From Phragmites australis (lineage: Eukaryota; Streptophyta; Magnoliopsida; Poales; Poaceae): a stretch of 64,000 nt of DNA. Where the stretch lies: assembly GCF_958298935.1 (NCBI RefSeq), contig NC_084921.1, positions 31,560,001 to 31,624,000 of the forward strand. The letters run 5' to 3'. Shown here piece after piece: positions 55,841-64,000 of this stretch (its first letter is position 1; each line of letters opens with the position of its first letter). The notes beneath the pieces were generated by a model that made no database searches, was not told the DNA's origin, and was given only the letters and a program-made list of their open reading frames with translations. The translations under genes and the position numbers were made by a program.

Positions 55841-56306
55841 ATGGTGTTTCCTCATCCTCTCGATGGTCCCTTCGATCTACAGCCTCCACACCCCTATTTA
55901 GACGTCTATGGTAGAGATTTCTACAGAAACTACAATCCTCTTCCTTGCTCGTTTTGGCCACCATGTTGACATGGAGATGACGTTGTAGTCCAAGTTTGTG
56001 AGAATTTCGGTGACGCAGGCCGTCGATTCTTCCGCTGTCCACATTTCAGAGTATGCACAATTTATACTCAATTTCTTTTCTATTTTCTCAACACTATTTA
56101 CTTATCTCATCTTTACCTTTTCTCAGACGGATGATTGCGGGTTCCAGTACTGGATTGACCTGCGGATAGAACCACACATTCAAGAATACATCCATCACTT
56201 GCACGTCATTATCGAGGAACTGCAGCAACAATTACACCAAGATAGAGACATCAATGTCAGAAGACATTACATCCTGCCTCACATGGCGGGTCGGAGGAAC
56301 AAATAG
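55841..56306 (+). pseudogene. GRF-type zinc-finger, coiled-coil gene, plus strand, two exons
   Basis: Exon 1 (55841-56050) encodes MVFPHPLDGPFDLQPPHPYL and then the finger FWPPC, stop, HGDDVVVQVCENFGDAGRRF and FRCPHF. A GT intron (56051-56126, ending cag) follows. Exon 2 (56127-56306) continues TDDCGFQYWIDLRIEP, completing the GRF motif, and then a coiled-coil-like HLHVIIEELQQQLHQDRDI to GRRNK. Joined length is 390 nt (129 codons plus stop). A single in-frame TGA sits where CGA would give Arg, right after the first zinc-ligand Cys. Apart from this stop the gene looks intact, so it died recently. Confidence 0.8.
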
Positions 56307-56621
56307 GAGTAATATCGATGTGTTCTAGCGATCGACCGAGGATTTGATTTCGTATTTGAGTTGTACTTGTTTTCATTCCATAAGGCATGTTAGGTGAAAC
56401 TTCGGTACACTACCAGAGGTATCGTATATGCCATTGTATGTTCGGTCATTGCATGTTTATTATGATTGTTATAGGATGGTCGTTGTACGAGTCAACAGTT
56501 CGAATAGAATCACCAAATAAAAACATAGTACACAAAAAGATATTATGACAGTTGCAAAAACATAGTAGCATGAAGAAAGACAATTACATAACATAGTCAC
56601 ATGACCTAGTAGCCTAGTAGC
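56307..56621. other. Spacer between the convergent GRF and PMD genes
   Basis: AT-rich, non-coding. It separates the 3' ends of the plus-strand GRF gene and the minus-strand PMD gene, so it holds both 3' UTRs. Confidence 0.5.
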
Positions 56622-59324
56622 CTATAGGTTACGTCCCCTCTTGGGGACCAACCCCTTGGTCGCATCCAGCCTCGGGACCCTGCGCCTCATCGCTCTCACC
56701 TGGTTGGCTGAGTACATGAGCGGGTCTGGTGGAACGATCGGTCGTGCAGGCTGTCTAGCGGGCGGCGGAGTGGCGTACTCATCCTGGGTGGGTTGTGTCC
56801 CCCAAAGTGGCGCGTCAGGTAGTTGCGACGCACCGAGCGTGTCACTATGTCCGAAGATAAAGTCATAACTGGAGACCCAAGTAACATCCCTGCTAAGCAA
56901 CTCCATGTAGCTACCCTGCTCCTCTACGTCCCGGAGATCGTTGACCTCTGCACATGTAACAACGAAGATAACATGTTAGCAACGATAAACCGTGATTTAT
57001 GTAATAATTTGTTATTCATGAAGCGAGTGTTGTACCTGAGCTGGGGACACGAGAACTCGAAGCGCTAGGGTCCACGAAGGAAGGGTGCCTCGCCCCACTG
57101 GCGGTGTAGAAGTGGTCACCAACACTGGTGATGGCTGGCCACGACGATGTGATGCCATAGCGGGGGTTACTAGAGCCGGATAATGAAAGCCAAGGCCACG
57201 TGCCACTGGAGTGCGGGTTAGCTACCCCGGTGAAGGACTGCCTCACCATAGTAGGGGTCGAAGTGGGTGTGGCGTCTTGGAACATGGTGGACGACCGTGC
57301 TGGTAGAGGAGTCATCGCTCGATGACGAACTATAGCTCATCGATCGAAATACCTTCGCCACGTTCTGGATAATCCGCCCAAACGTCGTGCTCATCTCGGG
57401 GACCTCGAGCCCACTATTGAGCCGCAACTTCGACGCACATGCCTCCGCATCAATCTGGTGCAGTATGTCCCTCTGCAAAGAAAAGTTTAATTTCATTAGA
57501 CAATTTTGTTATACAAATAATTGTAGTAAATAAGGAATCACGTAGTGTTATTCGTACCTCAAACAAACATGCCTGGTCCCTGTGCGTCGGGTACATGTCG
57601 CGCACGTCCGCCATGTGCCGTGGAAGCTGGGACGGTGTGTACATGACCCAGATCCACGTCCGAGGCATGAGCCATAAGAGGTACTCCATGTACTCCTCCT
57701 CAGAGTGTGCACGATCCTCATCCACGACGTGCTCGATAGCATGGTCCCATGCATGCACCCAAGTCTGCACATGAGATGCAAAAACGCTCATGAAATGAGC
57801 CCCCCTCCGCGTCAACCTGCAAAAACATATGCACGTGAGAAAATGTGTACATTGGGTCGTATGAAAATGTAATACCATCGTTACGCACCTGTGTATGTTG
57901 ATAGGTAGTGTCCTAGTCAGCTGCAGAGGGTACGCCTGCAACTTCCCAAACTACCGCATCACGCGACGTGGTGAGTACTCGTCAACGTAGAGGTCGCAAA
58001 CGAGGGCGCAAGTGGTCAGCCAGTACTCCCAATCATGTAAGCAGAGCACCAAAAGACCAAGCGAAGCGTGTTGAAGCTGCTCAACCTCCGTGTATGGCAT
58101 CCAGCGAACACAGGTCACCGTCAGGTCACCAAACCGGCGAACGAAGTCTGGATACGTGCGGTGTGTCTGCACGTTGGACCAACTTGGCTGTGCAACCAAC
58201 CAGTCATTAGAGAAACATAAATGGAAGTAATGAACATATACGTACACAAATATCATATAACCTACCCTATGTCTGCACCACAACAACCCCATGGTCGGGC
58301 CGTCAACGCTGTCTGTAGGGAACTGGTACGCGCTGTGATGGACAATAGGCCTGCCAATGGCGAAGCGTTCGTACGACCACATCTAAAGTAATAGGGGACA
58401 CCCGATGAGGATTGCGTTGTTTTTGGTCTTTGTGCAGGCATCGCACAGGCCACGGTACATCGTAGCCAGCACAACAGAAGCCCAACTGTACTGCGGGACC
58501 TCCCCCAAGTCAGCGTCGGCAACCTCCCTGGCGTATGGAATCATACTCCTCGAGACCGTGTTGCCGTGGGTCTCGGTGAACATGACCCACCCGAACAACC
58601 ACATGAGGTATGCCTCCATGTGGTGAGAGACGTCCTCATCACCTACCAGTGGGTGGATGTTGTCTGCCTGTAAAAAAAGAAACAATTACAAGTAAGTGCA
58701 TCTGTGAAGAACGTAAAGGAGATGACAAAACAATACAAGAGATACGTACCACAAATTGAACGAGAAAGGCCTTCGTGGGGTTGTGCTTCTCGGTCCCTGG
58801 AAAAAGCTCGAAATGGGGCTACACCGTTCCTCTGTTCAACGACAGAGAAGCAGGCCAGCATCTCATCGTGCCAGCCCACACCAATGTCCCTAGCCCCAAC
58901 AACGGCACCCGCGCAAGGGAGGCCCATCAAGAGTGAGACGTCCTTGAGTGTGGGCACCATCTCGCCGCAGGGGAGCTGGAATGTGTGCATCTCGGGACAC
59001 CACCTGTTGACAAGGTCCGTGAGGAGGGCCCTGTTGTAGCTGAACCGTGTCGCCACATCCAAGGGCCCCACCAACTCGTCCACCTCCACTAGTCAACACA
59101 GCGGAAGTAGGCCAGCAGCACGTAACCTGCAAACATAATACAATTAGCTATGAATACCAATATAAATACAATTAGACAAACCTAGGGATCCAGTGCTCAT
59201 CAATCGTCATGAGCTCTTCCGACACATGAGGTCGTAGTACCGGGATCTCCTCACCCTGCACCGCGATGCAGTACGAACGGTGCCTAACGTCAATCTGTGG
59301 GTCAAGCAGCTCCAGTTGCACCAT
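56622..59324 (-). pseudogene. Plant mobile domain (PMD, MAIN-like) gene, multi-exon, inactivated
   Basis: From ATG at 59324 the minus strand reads MVQLELLDPQIDVRHRSYCI, EEIPVLRPHVSEELMTIDEH, then exon 2 (59126-58750) with VGPLDVATRFSYNRALLTDL, RWCPEMHTFQLPCGEMVPTL and KDVSLLMGLPCAGAVVG. This is the aminotransferase-like plant mobile domain found in MAIN/MAIL proteins and in transposons. Exon 3 (58667-58266) has GDEDVSHHMEAYLMWLFGWV and PQYSWASVVLATMYRGLCDA; later exons end at DATKGLVPKRGRNL (stop at 56622-56624). Damage: TGA in exon 2 near 59096, TAG near 58383, TAG near 57950, and a frameshift near 58820. Otherwise the exon structure is complete. It lies directly downstream of the transposase on the same strand. 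Confidence 0.87.
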
Positions 59325-59608
59325 ACCTGCATGTTGACAATTTATTTACATTTGTATATGCAAAAAAACACAGAGTAAAAAGTGTCGACCAGTCTAGACC
59401 TAGTCTACACTTTTCTTTACTTGTGGGAACTAAAGAATTAAGTGTCCAACATATATCATAACAAAATAGATGGTTGAAGTCGTACACAAATATGTCAACA
59501 ACTCACAACACGTTACAACCTTGCGCATAGCCTAAGTACTAAAACAACAACGTACAATGTTGTGCACACAAATATTCATCACAACACAAATTACAACATT
59601 AATCGATC

Positions 59609-62224
59609 TCAATGAGCCGACGAAGCCGACAATCGACGACCACGAGGAAGCCTCCCATCTGAACCAGACCCAGAGGGACTTGCTTCCGTGAGATTCACAC
59701 TTGGGACACCAATGGTGCATTTCTTGTAAGTGTGCCTTGTGCCGTTGCACTTGCTACACCATTTCACGCAACGCCCAGTTTCTACTTCATCCATATCATT
59801 ACGGAGCCTCGTAGTCCTGTGCTGTAACTTCTTCTGCTTCATCTTATCCGAATCAGGTATGAACACAGAATTGGGCCCATGTTCCTTTGTGAAAGAACTA
59901 TAAATCCTGAAACCATACACCTCTTGCTTCCGGGTGTCAAACAGAGCTTCCTTCTTGAAGTAGTCGGAGACGTACCTCCGAGTCCTCATTCCCGTCACAG
60001 CACACGCAGCACTCACATGGGAGCATAGCTTCTGTAGTAGCATCAGCTTGTAGCAGGTGCAAACGCACCTGCTATCGAAGATGGTGCACTCTTGGATAAC
60101 TCTCTCATGTTTGCCCCCCTTCTTCCTTTGTTCCCTGCATAGAATTTCATATCTATGCTGTGCGGTTCCAATAATCTTCACCTGGTGCATCTTTGCCTTC
60201 TCTGTCTTCTCTTTCATGTACTTGGTCATCTCTGTCCCATAAATCAGATGAGCATCATTTAGCGTCGTGTGCGCCACTGCATAACGGTCCCTGAAATGCT
60301 TGCAAGTCCATTGAAGTATGAACTCTACAATCCCCACCAGTGGCAACCCCCTCACACCTTTCATGACCCAGTTGTAAACCTCTGCTAGATTTGTAGTCAT
60401 AATATCGTACCAAGCCCTATTTGTGTCGTAGAGAAGAGCCCACTTCTCATTTGGCTCATTCTCAATCCACTAGCTAAATGACCTAGCAGATGACCCGTTC
60501 CTTCGCATGATGCCAGCTTCACTGTTCGTTGGCAGAGACTCAAGAGGTATTGGTGCGTGCTCTGGTCCACCCACAGGCCTCCTTGCTCGCTCATGTGTTT
60601 GCTTCATCGTCAGGTCATCCAATGTCTTCCAAAGAGCATCAAACTTCCGCTACTGGTTCTTACCGCACAACCTCTTAAACATGTTCATGAGGTTCTTGTT
60701 CTTGAATTGGTGGAAGAAGTTTGAACCCAAATGCCCCATGCACCATCTACTCTGCAGATCTGGCCACAAAGGTCCAATCAATCCATCGTTCGTTCTATTT
60801 TGTAGATCCAGAATTGGGCAAGCATCCCAACATGCCGGTCATGTATAAGGCACACGTTTGGTCGAGCACCAACAATTATGATCCTCATACGGTACAAGAA
60901 TCAATATCAACTATTGGTGTTTTCACTCTCCACAAATGCAAAAGCCAATGGTAGAACTTGGTTGTCCCATCAACCCTAATAGTAGTCAGGATCTATCCCG
61001 TGTACTTGCTAGTAAGAAATGTGCCGTCGATGCACAGGATATGCCGATAATGCTTGTCAATGTCATAATACGTCCCCGTGTTCCTTCGAGCAATGGTCTG
61101 CATCAAATGTGGGAGATTGTCATATGACACGTCGTAGGTCCCAAACCTCATCCCAATTGCCTTCCTCTTCGCCCTCCATTCCTTATTGTAGTTGATAGTG
61201 TACTTGTAGTCCTCCTCAATTTGCTTGATTATGGATCTTGGTTCGTAGTTCAGGTTGTTCATAATCTGGACGTACATCACATTGGCGACAAATGACGAGG
61301 TGATGTTCATGTGGCTGGGCTCAAGTTCGTCCATCGTGCAAGTGTAATCCACCACAATTGACACCTCCCAAAACTCAACCCACTTCCCCTTGAAGCTGTG
61401 CACCCGCCACGAGCAACCCTCCTTCATGCACTTCATATCATATTCCTTCTTACTTGACTTGACAACATAAAACTGTCGCTGAAGGGATGTCGCCCATTGA
61501 GTCACATCATCCTTCATGGCCTGACTGGTAGCATACCTAGCACCCTGGGTCACCTCATTCTCCGTATACTCTCAGGTACCTGATTCCCCTTATTCATCAC
61601 AAGGTTTTTAAAGTTGGGATTGTTCCAGTCCGTGGGAACAGGAGTATCGTCCTCCTCATCCGACATGTCATACTCGGGATATTAACCAGCCTCAAGATTA
61701 TCCCGCTGCATCTGTTCAATTAGAGAAGGGATTTATTCCCCCTCGTTTGCCTCACCGGTCGGTTCAGTCGGAACATCCGATGATTGTGCACTAACCGGAT
61801 CGACATCCTCATCATACTCCTCCTCATCCTCGTCCTCCTCCACGTACCCTCCACCCTGCATCTCCCCAATTACCACCTTATTCTCCCATTGCACAAGCAA
61901 CATAGGAGGCCAACCTCTGTGCACAACATCCTACAGGTACCTCTTCCACACGTGATCTTTCCATAGCAGGTACACCTCCCAGTACACACCATATCTCACT
62001 TGGTTGCCCACAATGCTAATGGTCATTTCTTGAACTTCGGGGTCTATTTTGAAACCCCGCATCAACCAGGCGTACAAGTATCCGATGCTTTTGTGCATAG
62101 GTCGGGAGATACCCTTGTCCATTGACTGAAATACGGACAATACTACACCTTCCGAACCATATAATATTTCATTATCCCCATAAAAAAAAATCATAAACTG
62201 CCACATATCTGACATACCTAGCAA
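59609..62224 (-). pseudogene. MURA-type (MuDR) Mutator transposase pseudogene
   Basis: The N-terminal part from 62224 reads MSDMWQFMIFFYGDNEIL and MRGFKIDPEVQEMTISIVGN, then an acidic linker (EEDEDEEEYDEDVDP). The MuDR DNA-binding part at 61553-61000 (FYVVKSSKKEYDMKCMKEGC) follows. The transposase core has first Asp LCIDGTFLTSKY and, across frameshifts, HAGMLGCLPN. The longest open frame (60400-59609, 263 codons) holds MTTNLAEVYNWVMKGVRGLP, the C-terminal SWIM finger CTCYKLMLLQKLCSHVSAAC (C-x-C...C-x-H intact) and a zinc knuckle CSKCNGTRHTYKKC. Stops between the N-terminal blocks (TAG near 61930) and scrambled frames at 60400-61000 show that it is inactive. Confidence 0.92.
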
Positions 62225-63070
62225 CCATCGACAAAATCCCTAACATTATTGTGGCAGAATACAAATAATTATGTAAAACTACATCTACAATGAAAAGCTC
62301 ATTACCAACATAGCCCAACATGTAATCTATACTGCAACAAAATATTCCCGGGTCGCTACATCACACACCTCTAAGTCATACATCTATCACATCAATTATG
62401 ACTACACTATGTCCAAATCATACATCTAATACTTATCATATGTGTAAACATACATCTAATTGCTAAAAAATACGTAAAAAAGGATCTAATCGCAAAACTA
62501 TATCTAATCCTAATTCTAAAACTAGATCTACATTCTAACTTACATCTTGTGGCTATCCTGCCAAGTTTGTAAAAAAATTCTAGATCTATCATATAACCTA
62601 TGTCAAAATCTAGCACTAGTTACTAGCCTACTGGGTTTGTAAAAAAATAGAGAAAAAAACATACATCTTTTCTCTGACAGGGATTCGCCGCACAACTTCC
62701 CCCTCTCCCCTCCCCTCCTCTCCCCTCCTCTCCTCTTCTCTCGGATGGGTTGGAAACAAATGAGGTATTGATGTCGACAGGGCTGGCGTAGGCAGGATAA
62801 ATACCTAAAATATATCGCTCACTCAACGGGCAAGACTCTTTGGATGGATCCGTCCGGCTACATAGCAGGGAAGATCTCGCCCGCTCAGCGGACGAGACTA
62901 AGTTCTCATCCGTTGAACGGGCGAGACATTTCTCTCTCCAATTATTTAATACGCTGCGTACCCGTCTCGGCCGTTGAATGGACGACAATCCATTAGTCCT
63001 GCAATATTTTAAAATGAACATGTATTTTTACAAATATTAAACAAAATAAATATATAAAAAATTCGTCTAC
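62225..63070. other. 5' region of the Mutator-like element
   Basis: Non-coding and mostly AT-rich, with a pyrimidine tract of ccctcccctcctc units at 62699-62745. There is a run of related phrases acgggc(a/g)agac / gcggacgagac / cgttga(a/t)(c/t)gg at 62825-62990 that looks like a degenerate inverted/tandem motif cluster. It is a candidate promoter for the transposase. Confidence 0.4.
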
Positions 63071-63304
63071 CGTTGGCCGGACGCCAGCTTGTTCCCTGTG
63101 CAACAGCCTCTTTTGCTGCACGAGTCCACATGCGACTCCAGGACAAGTACGACTCAACTTGGGGCTCTTTCGCACGGACGTGCACCTGCACCCCAGCGCA
63201 GTACCACACAAGGAAACACAAGAATATCGGCCAAGCACCTCGTGCCCATCACGGACTCCCTGCAGCCGCACGCGCAACCCGCATCACCCGCCATGGTCAT
63301 CGAC
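63071..63304. other. GC-rich DNA, unassigned
   Basis: Several short frames are open but none is recognisable. It may be a captured host fragment inside the element, as is common in grass MULEs. Confidence 0.3.
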
Positions 63305-63702
63305 TTTTTCCTGTTTTGACTTTTTTAAAAACTATTTCTAAAAATAAACTAGCACCAAAACTATTTCCAATTTTAACTTTGGGATCCGCACCATAAACGA
63401 TGGCGCGAATGTTGATCATATTCACGCCATCATGGCTGGCGCGGACATATCCAATTCCGCGCTATAGCCTTGGCGTGGACCCAGTGATCAAAATTGAGAA
63501 TGGTTTTGACCCCTGGGGTCTGCGCCACATACGATGGCACGTATGTTGGTCGTGTTCGTGCCATCGTGGCTGGCACGGATATAGCCAACATCCGCGTTAT
63601 CATATGTGGCGTGGACCCTAGGGTCAAAACTGAAAATGATTTTGCAACTGATTCATTTTCAAAAATAGTTTTTAAAAAACGTCAAAATAGGGAAAAAAAA
63701 AA
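63305..63702. mobile_element. Foldback segment with inverted AT-rich arms and two 133-bp GC-rich units
   Basis: The left arm (63305-63345, tttttcctgttttgac then ttttttaaaaactatttc) and the right arm (about 63655-63702) are inverted repeats of about 40 bp with few mismatches. Between them, 63371-63503 and 63504-63637 are two tandem copies of one unit. Each unit has three small hairpin motifs of the form cgccat..atggcgcg (for example caccataaacgatggcgcg, cgccatcatggctggcgcg). The structure suits a terminal or subterminal region of a Mutator-like element or an independent MITE. Confidence 0.7.
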
Positions 63703-64000
63703 CTATCCTTTGATGCCATCGTCAAACTTCCGAGTCCACCATGTCCTTCGTCATCGATATAGCTTTCCACTTTAGCAAACATCAGGCACTCTGTTCTGGA
63801 TCGATCACCTATCAATCAAATCACGAATTGAAGCCGTTGCACTTGTCTGCAACATCCTCCATACGCACCATCGAAACTGCCACCACGTCTAATTGACCCT
63901 TATCGAACATCAGCCTCCAGTCGCTATCAACCTAATCTCTACTACTGGACGCACCCATATTGATACAGCTCATTGAACGGTTCGAGACATCATGTTCAAA
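63703..64000. other. Unclassified DNA at the window's right edge
   Basis: No gene or element end was recognised in the last 300 bp. Confidence 0.4.

Overview
The window is nuclear DNA of a grass (Poaceae). It has intron-containing plant genes with GC-rich first exons and AT-rich introns, grass-style MITEs, and many nested and decayed transposons and retrotransposons. The species cannot be named from the sequence alone.

Layout. (1) 1-15 kb is the genic island. It holds a complete 14-exon gene for a PP2A B55-type WD40 regulatory subunit (1706-9718, 508 aa) and a complete 5-exon gene for a plant protein I do not recognise (10924-14586, 524 aa). Both are on the plus strand and their introns carry DNA transposons. 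(2) 15.2-27.3 kb is a graveyard. A PPR-protein pseudogene has its start near 15.3-15.55 kb and the rest at 24.9-27.3 kb. Between these lie minus-strand LRR receptor-like pseudogenes, including a triplicated 1.06-kb LRR unit, and a truncated Copia element. Several insertions here have target-site duplications, and removing them in silico restores LRR or PPR reading. (3) 27.9-31.2 kb holds a minus-strand HAD-phosphatase gene fragment, a possible non-coding LTR element, and a minus-strand LTR/PBS/gag remnant. (4) 32.4-44.8 kb holds a FAR1-type MULE transposase pseudogene (+) convergent with a Ulp1-like C48 protease pseudogene (-). To their right are a Transposase_24 (En/Spm-type) pseudogene and a CACTA terminus with subterminal repeats ending at 44787. 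(5) 45.6-49.4 kb holds a Ty3/gypsy pol pseudogene with LTR remnants. (6) 49.4-53.7 kb holds an (AC)66(AT)21 microsatellite, a minus-strand Copia gag remnant and small unidentified pieces. (7) 54-63.8 kb is probably one large Mutator-like element. It contains a MURA-type transposase (-), a plant mobile domain (PMD) gene (-), and two GRF zinc-finger genes (one on each strand). At the right there is an inverted-arm segment with a duplicated 133-bp hairpin unit.

Only the two genes in the first 15 kb look intact; no premature stop or frameshift was found in their joined exons. Every other recognisable coding region carries stops, frameshifts or truncations. The most interesting content is the pair of multi-gene MULE-type assemblies (FAR1 TPase + Ulp1, and MURA + PMD + two GRF genes) and the readable insertion history of the LRR/PPR pseudogenes. 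All exon joins were worked out by hand from splice signals and reading-frame continuity, and no database search was run.
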